From: Pelomonas baiyunensis
Lineage (GTDB): Bacteria > Pseudomonadota > Gammaproteobacteria > Burkholderiales > Burkholderiaceae_C
DNA length: 64,000 nucleotides
Direction of reading: 5' to 3'
Assembly (NCBI RefSeq): GCF_043555935.1
Contig: NZ_JBIGIB010000004.1
Span: forward strand, 124,001 to 188,000
Shown: piece by piece, positions 43,459 through 50,553 of the stretch
Numbering within the stretch: position 1 is the first letter of the stretch
Layout of the letters: each line of letters begins with the position of its first letter
Made by a program: the position numbers and the translations under genes
Notes under the pieces: generated by a model
The model's database searches: none
What the model saw: only the letters and a program-made list of their open reading frames with translations
What the model was told of the DNA's origin: nothing

Positions 43459-44079
43459 GCCCTGGGGCCGCATGCGCTCGGCCAGCGCGGGGTGGCCCCG
43501 CTCGGCCAATGCGTCCGCCGCGCCCTGGCGGTCGCGCACGTCCTTGTTCTGGCTGAGCTTGGACTTGCCCACCAGCGAGGTGAGCGTGATCTCGATGCCC
43601 ACGATGTGGGCCAGCAGGCCGTCGATGAACTCGGGCGCGGAGTCCGTCATGCGCCAGGGTTGCGGCTCGGCCGCCTCGTGCGTGCGCGTGAGCCGCGCCA
43701 CCACGCCGCGCACGAAGCGGGCGTCGTCGTGCACGGTCAGCGTGCCGTGGGCGTGCACCACCTCGTAGTTCCAGGTCGGCACCTGGCGGTGCGCCTCGTG
43801 CTTGCTGGGGTACCAACTCGGCGAGATGAAGGCCTCCGCCCCCCGGAAAATCACCAGCACAGGGGAGCCGCTCGGGCAGCGCTGCCACAGCGGGTTGGCC
43901 CGCGCCACATGCCCGCGCAGGCAGCCCAGCGGGCCCACGGAGGCATCCAGCTCGAACGGGATGTGGTCGGCGTCCAGCCCCTGCGGCCCGTGCGTCACCA
44001 GCGCGCCCAGCGGGTGCGCCCGCATCAGCCCGTGCAAGGCCTCGGTGTCAGTCACCGCGAAATGGGCAGGAACGTACAT
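43456..44079 (-). CDS. PaiB family FMN-binding regulator-like protein
   Basis: A 207-residue split-barrel protein of the PaiB family. The N-terminus is characteristic (MYVPAHFAVTD), followed by AHPLGALVTHGPQGLDADH and HVARANPLWQ. The middle has VLVIFRGAEAFISPSWYPSK, another family mark. Members bind FMN and in Bacillus act as negative regulators of sporulation and degradative enzymes; in proteobacteria the role is untested. It shares its orientation with the MFS gene whose stop is 22 bases upstream of its ATG. Confidence 0.9.
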   Translation of the reverse strand: MYVPAHFAVTDTEALHGLMRAHPLGALVTHGPQGLDADHIPFELDASVGPLGCLRGHVARANPLWQRCPSGSPVLVIFRGAEAFISPSWYPSKHEAHRQVPTWNYEVVHAHGTLTVHDDARFVRGVVARLTRTHEAAEPQPWRMTDSAPEFIDGLLAHIVGIEITLTSLVGKSKLSQNKDVRDRQGAADALAERGHPALAERMRPQG

Positions 44080-44100
44080 GGGCCAACCTCAGCCGTCAGT

Positions 44101-45327
44101 TCAACAGGAGGCGGGACTGTCGCACGCGGTGCGGCTCGCCGAAGCGTCCGCCAACGCACGCAACGCACGCAACGCACGCAACGCCCGCCACGCCCACAGC
44201 GCCAGCGGCAGGGCCACCAGCGACAGGCCCAGGCTCACCCCACCGGCCGCCGGCCACCCCAGGCGCTCGGCACACGCGCCCACCAGCGGTGGGCCCAACA
44301 ACGCGCCGGAAGCCCCGCATTGCGTCAGCCGGCCGCTGGCCAGGGCCAGCCGGTCGTCGTGTCCGGCGGCGCGGGGCAGCAGGCCGAACACCAGGGTGGC
44401 GAACACGCCGGAGCACAGGTTCACCGCCACCGCCGCGCCCGCCCGGGCCTCAGCCGGCAGCGCGGTGCTGTAGGCCGCCAGGTACAGCACCCCCGAGCCC
44501 CCCAAGGACAGCAGCAACGCCCCGGTGAGATCCGCCTCCCGGCGCAGCAGGCGCGCGCCCACCCAGCTGGCCGGCACGTTGGCCAGCGCCGCCACCGCCG
44601 TCCAGGTGCCCGCCGCGGCCAGGTCGAGGCCGGCTTGTGACAACAGGCTGGGCAACAAGGCCAGCAAGCCCACCTCGGCCACGGCATAGAGGCCAAAGGC
44701 CGCCACCAGGGTGCCGATGAGGGCCCCCGTCTTTGGCGAGCCGGCCGCGTGGCGCGCTCCATCGGGCAGCGCCGCCTCAGCCCGGGGCCGCGCCGCGTGC
44801 AGCGCCACCGCCAGCGCCAGGCCGCCCAGCACGCTCAAGCCCTGGGCCGCACGCCAGCCCACCATGCCCGCCGCGTGGGCGTAAGCCCAGGCGCCCACCG
44901 CCATGCCCACCGGCACAAAGGTGCTCCACAGCGCCAGGGCCGCGGCCTGCCGGGCTGCCGGCGCCACGCGGGCCATCAACACCGGTGCGGCCACCACGAC
45001 GGCCAGGTAGCCCAGGCTCTCCAGCAGCCGGCCGGCGGTCAGCACGCCCGGGGTGCGGGCGCACGCCGCCACGCCCGCGCCCAGCGCGAGCGACAGCGCC
45101 GCCAGCCCCAGCGCACGGTGCAAGCCCAGCCGGGGCAGCAGGCGGCCCGCCGTGCCGCCCAGCAGCGCGCCGCACACCTCGATCAGCGCCGTGATGCCGG
45201 CCATCGCCGCCAGGCCCAGGTGCAGGTCTTGCGCAATCAGCGGCGCCAGCGCCGCCAGCTTGCCCAGCTGGCCGGCCGCGAACACGCCGCAGAGGTAGTA
45301 CAGGAAAATCTGGCGTCCGGCAGTCAT
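44101..45327 (-). CDS. MFS transporter with a tandem-repeat C-terminus
   Basis: A 408-residue carrier with 12 predicted helices. The N-terminal half includes GALLGGTAGRLLPRLGLHR and the second half LANVPASWVGARLLRREADL. The C-terminal tail carries the repeat ALRALRALRALA, from a 9-base DNA repeat at 44153-44188. It looks like a drug or metabolite exporter of the CynX/NimT-like style; the substrate is not assignable. Its start is 17 bases from the start of an XRE-type regulator on the other strand, a common layout for a self-contained exporter-repressor pair. Confidence 0.87.
   Translation of the reverse strand: MTAGRQIFLYYLCGVFAAGQLGKLAALAPLIAQDLHLGLAAMAGITALIEVCGALLGGTAGRLLPRLGLHRALGLAALSLALGAGVAACARTPGVLTAGRLLESLGYLAVVVAAPVLMARVAPAARQAAALALWSTFVPVGMAVGAWAYAHAAGMVGWRAAQGLSVLGGLALAVALHAARPRAEAALPDGARHAAGSPKTGALIGTLVAAFGLYAVAEVGLLALLPSLLSQAGLDLAAAGTWTAVAALANVPASWVGARLLRREADLTGALLLSLGGSGVLYLAAYSTALPAEARAGAAVAVNLCSGVFATLVFGLLPRAAGHDDRLALASGRLTQCGASGALLGPPLVGACAERLGWPAAGGVSLGLSLVALPLALWAWRALRALRALRALADASASRTACDSPASC
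44153..44188. repeat. Four 9-bp tandem units (CAACGCACG)
   Basis: Three perfect units and a fourth with one change (CAACGCCCG). On the minus strand they encode repeated Arg-Ala-Leu near the C-terminus of the MFS carrier. The unit length is a multiple of three, so slippage changes length without breaking the frame. Confidence 0.85.
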
Positions 45328-45344
45328 GAAGGTGTGCGGCGTTG

Positions 45345-45947
45345 ATGGTTCAAGAGCTGATTCCCGAGAGCAATGCGCGCCAGATCGGCCGCAGCCTGCG
45401 GTTGTGGCGTTCGCTGCGGCGGCTCAAGCAAAGCGCCGCCGCCGAGGTGTTGAAGGTGTCGCAAACCACCGTGTCCCGCTGGGAGGCCGGCACGGCCACG
45501 CCGTCGTTGGCCGACCAACACGCCCTGCGCGCCCTGATGACCGCGCGGCTGGACAGCGCCGCTGACTTCGCCCTGGCGCAACTGGTGCGCCAGAGCAGCC
45601 AGCCCATGCACCTGGTTTGCGACGTGAGCCACCGCCTGCTGGCCCTGTCGCCTGCGCGCGAGCGCTGCTGCCGGCGGCCGGTCTCCGAGCTGCTGGGCCA
45701 GGGCCTGTGGCGCTATGCCACGCCGCAGATCGTGGCGCAAGAAGCCCAGCTGGGCCGCCTCGGCTGGTTCGAGCCCGCGCCCGCCGCCGTGGAGTTCGAC
45801 ACCGACGCCTCGCCCGAGCAAGACATGCCGATTGAAAAGAGCCGCATGCGCTGGGTGCGGCTGCAGCTGTCGGACGGCAGCTACGTGCGCCTGACCGACA
45901 CCGTGCCCCCGCCCCCCATGCTGAGCGCCGCCCACCGCCCGCGCTGA
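45345..45947 (+). CDS. XRE-type helix-turn-helix regulator
   Basis: A 200-residue protein. Residues ~12-65 form a Cro/C1-type helix-turn-helix (RSLRLWRSLRRLKQSAAAEV then VSQTTVSRWEAGTATPS). The C-terminal ~110 residues are an unnamed domain with PAS-like features (HLVCDVSHRLLALSPARERC, LLGQGLWRYATPQIV). The ATG at 45345 is used; a TTG one codon earlier is also in frame. It is divergent from the MFS exporter with only 17 bases between starts, so it probably controls that gene and itself. Confidence 0.87.
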   Translation: MVQELIPESNARQIGRSLRLWRSLRRLKQSAAAEVLKVSQTTVSRWEAGTATPSLADQHALRALMTARLDSAADFALAQLVRQSSQPMHLVCDVSHRLLALSPARERCCRRPVSELLGQGLWRYATPQIVAQEAQLGRLGWFEPAPAAVEFDTDASPEQDMPIEKSRMRWVRLQLSDGSYVRLTDTVPPPPMLSAAHRPR

Positions 45948-46203
45948 CGCTGGGGTTTGCATGCGGCCACTCTAGAAAGCCGGCGGGTGGGCGTCGACGA
46001 ATAAATTATTCAGGCGGGGTGTCGGTTCTCACTCATGCTGAAACCGGGGGCCCGCCAGTCGCGCGGGCTTAGACGCGGCTACCTCACGACACCTTGAACC
46101 GCCGTCTCACTGAAGATTGAACTTTCCCCAACGCGTTTCACTGAAGACAGAACTCTTCGGCGCAGATAGTCGCCTTCCTCTATCGCCTCCGCATCTCTCA
46201 TGG
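45948..46203. other. Gene-free gap with a paired direct repeat
   Basis: No credible gene. The sequence becomes more AT-rich from about 46010 (GAATAAATTATTC near 46003). A 17-base unit TCACTGAAGAxxGAACT occurs at 46107-46123 and 46138-46154, 31 bases apart and in the same direction, with 15 of 17 positions equal. Such paired repeats are seen at the ends of IS21-type elements and also as regulator sites. It is the left border of the atypical segment. Confidence 0.5.
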
Positions 46204-47610
46204 TCACGCCGCTGGCTCCGTGCTGACCGTCGAACAATCCAGACTGCTCAACTCGACTCGCTTCGCCGCGATCACGCAAATAGCGGGGATCAACTTCCGA
46301 AACGCAGGCCCTGAGAGCGAGTAGGCCGTGTATAGCAGCCCAACTGCAATGCCAATCGGGCCGGCAGCGCCGGCCATAGTGAGCATTGCACCGCCGAACC
46401 CGAAGCCCAGCAACGCACCGCCTGCGGCCACATAGCCGGAGGTCAAGATGATTCCCTTCAGAACGATGAACTGAAGGGTGTTCAATCCGATTACACCCGT
46501 CAAGCCCGGCGCTGACATCACCAGGCCGCCTACAGTCCCGCCCACGTCCATGCCAGTGAACTTCACGAACTTGAGAACCTCTGAGAAGTTCACCTTCTTT
46601 TCGATGCCTCTCTCCCGAAGCGCTTGCTCAACGTCACGCGCCAGCGATTGCTTCTGCTCGTCACTCATACGGTCCAACGAGCGCTCCATCACCTTGAACA
46701 GGATGGCGCGCTCAAGGTCCTCCGTGGGCAGCTCGGCGCGTGTGGGAAGTTTGACCTGCCGAGCGACGATCCGAACAACGTCGTCGTAGGTTGGGAGTCT
46801 GGCGCCAGGTAGCGAGTACCCCGCAGCCTCGGCCAACTCTCGCGCCGCCCTTCGTTCCAGGCCTTCTCGCACCAAGCCCTGAATCTTGCTTCGATCGACT
46901 TTGAGCGACGTCGTCAGCAAGGGCTCCAGCTCGGTCTCACGGTCCATGGCCTTCAACACGGGCAACAGCGGACTGGCCACCAGCATTGCTTCAGTTTCCG
47001 CAGGATTCTCGGGCGAGTAGATGAGGTCCTTGAGCTGGCCAGTAATGGCATACACGGACCGACCAACCCTGGCAGCGGACTCAATCACGAATGTCTTGAG
47101 CGCCGCGATTTCCTTGGAACTGAGGGCCGACTTGAGCGAATCCAGCGCGAAGGAAATGACTCGCCGGATCACGTCGGCAGCCAGTGCAAAACCCTCACTT
47201 AGCTTGGCGATCAGTGCTTGCTGCTCTGCCTCTCTGAGCGCCTTCCAACCGAACCAGATCGCGCCAACGGCGGCGCACGTCGACGCAACCGGATTCGCGA
47301 GTGCTGCTGCACTCAGCACAGTTCCCACGGCGGACAACGGATTGCCCAGGAGCAACTGCCCGACAGCGATCAACACCACCGGCGCCGCGTACCCCAAGAG
47401 GAGCCCCTGCTTTGCGCCCTGCAGGACACGACCGGTTCTTGCTATCGATTCGTCAGGCGACGCTTCCATCGAAGCGATGTGCTGGTCAACAAAATCATTC
47501 AGGCTGCCCGCAACCCCATACAGGGACCGCACCGCCTTGGCCATGCTTGACATGCCAAAGACCGCGAAATCGAGCGCAAGCTGGCCCGTAGCCATGGTAG
47601 GTGGGTTCAC
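46204..47610 (-). CDS. YaaW/UPF0174-like protein with membrane-active segments
   Basis: A 468-residue protein. The GTG at 47610 is supported by GGAGG seven bases upstream and overlaps the stop of a small upstream frame; ATG 47595 is the alternative. Residues ~68-118 are hydrophobic (LLLGYAAPVVLIAVGQLLLG). The middle is charged and helical. The C-terminal ~170 residues resemble E. coli YaaW: a helical region (QVKLPTRAELPTEDLERAI), then Gly/Ala-rich membrane segments (GGALLGFGFGGAMLTMAGAA) and the ending FRKLIPAICVIAAKRVEL, very like YaaW's IPAVLQIACLRR. Codon use is less GC-biased than in the neighbours, which points to transfer. The role of this family is unknown. Two amphipathic membrane hairpins would fit a membrane-disrupting or stress effector, but that is inference. 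Confidence 0.7.
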   Translation of the reverse strand: MNPPTMATGQLALDFAVFGMSSMAKAVRSLYGVAGSLNDFVDQHIASMEASPDESIARTGRVLQGAKQGLLLGYAAPVVLIAVGQLLLGNPLSAVGTVLSAAALANPVASTCAAVGAIWFGWKALREAEQQALIAKLSEGFALAADVIRRVISFALDSLKSALSSKEIAALKTFVIESAARVGRSVYAITGQLKDLIYSPENPAETEAMLVASPLLPVLKAMDRETELEPLLTTSLKVDRSKIQGLVREGLERRAARELAEAAGYSLPGARLPTYDDVVRIVARQVKLPTRAELPTEDLERAILFKVMERSLDRMSDEQKQSLARDVEQALRERGIEKKVNFSEVLKFVKFTGMDVGGTVGGLVMSAPGLTGVIGLNTLQFIVLKGIILTSGYVAAGGALLGFGFGGAMLTMAGAAGPIGIAVGLLYTAYSLSGPAFRKLIPAICVIAAKRVELSSLDCSTVSTEPAA

Positions 47611-47699
47611 CGGAAATCCTCCCTGTTGCGTCGGTAGCCGCGCAAGTTTTCGAGGAGGATGCCATAGGACCGACTTTGCGCAAACTGGTACGCGTGCAT
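47607..47699 (-). CDS. Small frame coupled to the YaaW-like gene
   Basis: A 30-residue frame (from an ATG) that ends in the sequence GGTGA, so its stop overlaps the GTG start of the next gene. Composition is coding-like (YQFAQSRSYGILLENLRGYR), rich in Tyr, Arg and Gln, and the frame stays open 16 codons further upstream to a TAG at 47748-47750. It may be a real leader or small partner, or the tail end of a gene cut down by the insertion sequence. No ribosome site is obvious before the ATG. Confidence 0.4.
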   Translation of the reverse strand: MHAYQFAQSRSYGILLENLRGYRRNREDFR

Positions 47700-47747
47700 G
47701 GGCTTGAACTGAAGCCGGTCGAAGACATCCAGGCCTTGCCTGCATCG

Positions 47748-47834
47748 CTATTTGACGCCCCATAAGACCAGCCACAGCGTTGCAGCCAGCGCGACCGCAA
47801 GGAACGTCACGCCGCCCCACCACCGATCAAACGG
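47748..47834 (-). pseudogene. C-terminal remnant of a membrane protein
   Basis: In one frame the sequence reads DSPFDRWWGGVTFLAVAL and continues through a hydrophobic helix (ALAATLWLVLWGVK) to a TAG stop. That is a typical final membrane helix. Its 5' part runs directly into the end of the insertion-sequence remnant at 47835, so the gene was probably truncated there. The same frame stays open after the TAG into the small frame above, so both pieces could belong to one broken gene. Confidence 0.4.
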
Positions 47835-47896
47835 TGAATCTCCCCGGGTCCAGTAGACACCTTCGAGCCTCAAACTGAGGCCCAATCGGAGGTGCC

Positions 47897-48109
47897 ATGC
47901 AAAGCAACCAACCCTACCCAGAAGAATTCAAGGTCGAAGCGGTCAAGCAGATCACGGAGCGCGGCCACCGGGTGGCCGACGTGTCGGCCCGGATCGGCGT
48001 CAGCCAGCACAGCCTGTACAAGTGGATCAAGGTGTACTCGGCGCCTGCCGCCGAGCGGCAGGCGCGACGTCGGCGTCCCGAGTGGTTGATCTGGCCTTCC
48101 AAAGGATAG
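47897..48109 (+). pseudogene. Truncated IS3-type orfA transposase
   Basis: The first ~54 codons are a normal IS3 orfA helix-turn-helix region (YPEEFKVEAVKQITERGHR, VADVSARIGVSQHSLYKWI). After YSAPAAERQA the frame diverges into unrelated Arg-rich residues and stops. An intact orfA would be about 90-100 residues, with the frameshift into orfB. Similarity ends at a perfect palindrome at 48041-48065. Confidence 0.8.
48041..48065. repeat. Perfect 10-bp hairpin at the IS breakpoint
   Basis: GCGCCTGCCG and CGGCAGGCGC flank a 5-base loop (CCGAG). It lies just where the transposase reading loses its family pattern, and may mark the deletion junction or have stalled replication there. Confidence 0.7.
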
Positions 48110-48179
48110 ATCTTTCTACAGATCAAGCACTTAGAGCCCTGCAGTGCACTTCGCGGCTGGCTGGCCGAGTTCAGAGTTA

Positions 48180-48209
48180 AGCGCAAACAGTTCCAGACTC
48201 AGCGCAAAC
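48180..48209. repeat. Paired AGCGCAAAC direct repeat
   Basis: Two copies of AGCGCAAAC at 48180-48188 and 48201-48209, 21 bases apart in the same direction. Together with the paired repeat at 46107-46154 they bracket the atypical segment. The remaining bases between the transposase fragment and the GntR gene contain no gene that I can support. Confidence 0.5.
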
Positions 48210-48253
48210 CGACAGCCGCTGCACCGCCCATCCCCCCAAATCTGCAGTTCATC

Positions 48254-48271
48254 GCGCCCCGCTTGGGGCGC
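48254..48271. other. Perfect 7-bp hairpin upstream of the GntR operon
   Basis: GCGCCCC and GGGGCGC surround the loop GCTT, 54 bases before the GntR start. No T tract follows, so it is probably structural or a regulator site and not a terminator. Confidence 0.4.
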
Positions 48272-48289
48272 CCCAGGCCCCGGCGATAT

Positions 48290-48313
48290 GGTGTGCTACA
48301 TCAGCAACACACC
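48290..48313. promoter_or_regulatory. Candidate GntR operator
   Basis: An inverted repeat GGTGTG...CACACC with a 12-base centre that itself contains GCT/AGC. It ends 11 bases before the GntR start codon, so it sits over the likely promoter or transcript start. YtrA-type regulators bind inverted repeats in front of their own operon, so this is the natural autoregulatory site. Confidence 0.5.
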
Positions 48314-48324
48314 CCGGAGCGCCC

Positions 48325-48678
48325 ATGACTCCCACCTGGACTGACCAGGCGCCGATTTACCAGCAGCTGGCCGACCGCTTGGCCGTGCAGCTGCTGGACG
48401 GCCACCCCTCGGAAGGCGAGGCCCTGCCCTCGGTGCGCGCCTTGGCGAGCCAGTACGTGATCAACCCGCTGACGGTGACGCGGGCCCTGCAGGCGTTGAC
48501 CGAGCACGGGCTGATCGAGTCGCGCCGCGGGCTGGGCATGTACGTGACGGCCGGTGCCCGCGAGCGGCTGCGCAGCCAGGAGCGCGAGCGCTTTTTGCAG
48601 CGAGACTGGCCGGCTTTGCGGGCCCGGCTGCAGCGCCTGGGGTTGAGCGCCAAGGATCTGAATTGGGAGTCGACATGA
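48325..48678 (+). CDS. GntR-type regulator (YtrA subfamily)
   Basis: A 117-residue regulator, the short YtrA form with a winged helix and a small tail. The DNA-binding part reads PIYQQLADRLAVQLLDGHPS, GEALPSVRALASQYVINPLT and VTRALQALTEHGLIESRRGL. YtrA-type proteins repress the ABC transporter genes that follow them. CGGAG lies seven bases ahead of the ATG. The stop overlaps the start of the ATPase gene (ATGA). Confidence 0.93.
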   Translation: MTPTWTDQAPIYQQLADRLAVQLLDGHPSEGEALPSVRALASQYVINPLTVTRALQALTEHGLIESRRGLGMYVTAGARERLRSQERERFLQRDWPALRARLQRLGLSAKDLNWEST

Positions 48679-49544
48679 ACCTGATCGAAGTGAAGAACGC
48701 AACGCTGCGCTACGGCAAGAAGACGGCGTTGAACGAGGTGTCCATCACCGTGCCCGCGGGCCGCGTGGTCGGCTTGCTGGGCCACAACGGCGCAGGCAAG
48801 ACCTCGCTGATGAAGGCGCTGGTGGGCCTGCTGCCCATGCAGGGCGAGGTGACGGTGCTGGGCCTGAACCCGGCGCACGACCGCCAGAAGCTGCTGGAGC
48901 AACTGAGCTACATCCCCGACGTGGCGGTGCTGCCGCGCTGGGCCACGGTGCGTGAGCTGATCACGCTGATGAGCCGGCTGCAGCCCAAGTTCAGCGCCGA
49001 GCGGGCGCGCACGCTGCTCAAGCGCACCAGCGTGGGCGAGGGCGACAAAGTGAAGAGCCTGTCCAAGGGCATGGTGGCGCAAACCCACCTGGCGCTGATT
49101 GCTGCCATCGACGCGAAGCTGATGATCCTGGACGAGCCGACGCTGGGGCTGGACGTGGTGTCGCGCAAGAGCTTCTACGAGATGCTGATCGACGAGTGGT
49201 GCGACGGCGAGCGCAGCGTGCTGATTTCCACCCACCAGGTGGAAGAGGTGGAGGCGCTGCTGAGCGACGTGATCATGCTGGACGAAGGCCGCGTGGCGCT
49301 TGCCATCAGCCTGGAAGACATCGACCGCCGCTTCGTGGCGCTGAACCACGACCCGGCCGCCGCCGACGCCATGGCCGCCGCCCACCCGCTGCTGCGCTAC
49401 CGCGAGCAGGGCCGCACCACCAGCCTGTTCGACGGCGCCCCGCCGGAGCACGTGGCCAGCCTGGGCCAGCGCGTGCGCCCCAGCCTGGTGGACCTCTTCA
49501 TGGCGCTGACGCGCAACCCGGCCCTGAACAAGGCCCAAGCCTGA
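48675..49544 (+). CDS. ABC transporter ATP-binding protein
   Basis: A 289-residue ATPase. Walker A is GHNGAGKTS, the signature is altered to LSKGM in place of LSGGQ, Walker B is LMILDEPT and the switch His is in STHQ. The C-terminal ~70 residues are an extension typical of exporter ATPases of the YtrB/EcsA type. It should pair with the permease 16 bases downstream as a homodimer on a two-copy membrane unit. Substrate is unknown; related systems export or sense cell-wall-active compounds. Confidence 0.93.
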   Translation: MNLIEVKNATLRYGKKTALNEVSITVPAGRVVGLLGHNGAGKTSLMKALVGLLPMQGEVTVLGLNPAHDRQKLLEQLSYIPDVAVLPRWATVRELITLMSRLQPKFSAERARTLLKRTSVGEGDKVKSLSKGMVAQTHLALIAAIDAKLMILDEPTLGLDVVSRKSFYEMLIDEWCDGERSVLISTHQVEEVEALLSDVIMLDEGRVALAISLEDIDRRFVALNHDPAAADAMAAAHPLLRYREQGRTTSLFDGAPPEHVASLGQRVRPSLVDLFMALTRNPALNKAQA

Positions 49545-49560
49545 ACCCGGAGGATTTGCC

Positions 49561-50427
49561 ATGACGACCCACATCCCAACCCTCCTGCTGCGCGAATGGA
49601 TGCAGCACAAGCGTGGCTGGCTGATTGCTGCCCTGGCGCCGCCGCTGCTGTTTCTGACGATGCTGCCTTTCGGACAGGTGGAGGGCCTGCCCATGGAGAA
49701 GGCCGAGTTTGTCGGCCTCGTGATCCTTCTCGTCAGCACCGTGGCGGTCTACGGCATCTGCCTGCTGGTGGCCCTGTTCCAGTTGCCGGGCCTGGCACGG
49801 CGGGACACGCAGGACCGGTCCATCGAGTTCTGGTTGTCGCTGCCGGGTCGGCCCGCCGAAAGCGTGGCGGCCACGGTGCTGGCCCATGCCTGGCTGGCGC
49901 CGCTCGGGGGCGCCGTGGTGGGCATCTTGTTCGGTCTGCCGATTGCGATGGCCGTCATGGCCAGCAAAGGCGGGCTGGCCGCGATCACCAGCGTGAACTG
50001 GAGCGAGATCGTGACTGCTGCGGCACCGCTGCTGCTGCGCGCCCTGGCCGGCACGGCGCTGATGCTGCTGTGGCTGACGCCGCTGATCTTCGTGCTGATG
50101 GCCGCCTCGGCCTGGCTTAAGCGACTGGGCACGCCGCTGGTCTTGGTGGGTGGCGCTGTGGCGGTGGGCGTGCTCCACAAGGTCTACCGCATCGACTGGC
50201 CGCTGGAGGCGATCCAGGCCTGGAACATCCAGGTGAACACGACGTTCGTCAACCAGCCCAACCGCCTGCCGGATGCCTTGATGTCCGGCACCAACCTCTG
50301 GGCCTGGGCGTTGCAAGACTTCGGATATGCCCTGGCGGAGCTGGCCTCGCTGCAGTTCCTGGGCTGGGCCACCGTGGCGGTCGCGGGTTTTGCGCTGGTG
50401 GTGATGAAGCGCAAGCGCGGGGGGTGA
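49561..50427 (+). CDS. ABC transporter permease
   Basis: A 288-residue membrane protein with about six helices (LIAALAPPLLFLTMLPFG, VSTVAVYGICLLVALF, APLLLRALAGTALMLLWL). The soluble loop with LARRDTQDRSIEFWLSLPGR lies between helices 2 and 3. It follows the ATPase after a GGAGG site. The operon ends in a clear terminator about 50 bases downstream. Confidence 0.9.
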   Translation: MTTHIPTLLLREWMQHKRGWLIAALAPPLLFLTMLPFGQVEGLPMEKAEFVGLVILLVSTVAVYGICLLVALFQLPGLARRDTQDRSIEFWLSLPGRPAESVAATVLAHAWLAPLGGAVVGILFGLPIAMAVMASKGGLAAITSVNWSEIVTAAAPLLLRALAGTALMLLWLTPLIFVLMAASAWLKRLGTPLVLVGGAVAVGVLHKVYRIDWPLEAIQAWNIQVNTTFVNQPNRLPDALMSGTNLWAWALQDFGYALAELASLQFLGWATVAVAGFALVVMKRKRGG

Positions 50428-50475
50428 CCCCCCGGTTCGCCGCGCGCCAAGCGCGCGACGACGATGCAGCCAACA

Positions 50476-50499
50476 AAAAAGGCCCCGAGGGGCCTTTTT
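50476..50499. terminator. Rho-independent terminator of the GntR-ABC operon
   Basis: AAAAAGGCCC, a 4-base loop and GGGCCTTTTT form a strong stem with an A tract on one side and a T tract on the other. It can therefore stop transcription in both directions, from the permease gene and from the convergent ankyrin gene. Confidence 0.88.
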
Positions 50500-50553
50500 C
50501 TCATTGGGGATGCGGCGAGGCGCAGGCGCAGGCCCAGGCGAACCGGGGACGCC

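Larger units (their letters stand above)
47835..48109 (+). mobile_element. IS3-family insertion sequence remnant, left end
   Basis: The left end appears to begin at TGAATCTCCCCGGGTCC, which matches the terminal style of IS3-group elements (TGAA..CCCCGGG). It is followed at the usual distance by an orfA start. The reading frame breaks off early and no orfB or right end is recognisable, so the element is inactive. Which IS3 subgroup it came from would need a search. Confidence 0.65.

Noticed and set aside
46079..46279. 66-residue minus-strand frame near the left repeat pair
   Set aside because: No ribosome site, overlaps the end of the YaaW-like gene in another frame, and no coding-like pattern.
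46204..47823. Longer 539-residue version of the YaaW-like protein
   Set aside because: The extra N-terminal residues are unlike the rest, overlap the remnant genes in another frame, and the GGAGG-supported GTG at 47610 explains the start better.
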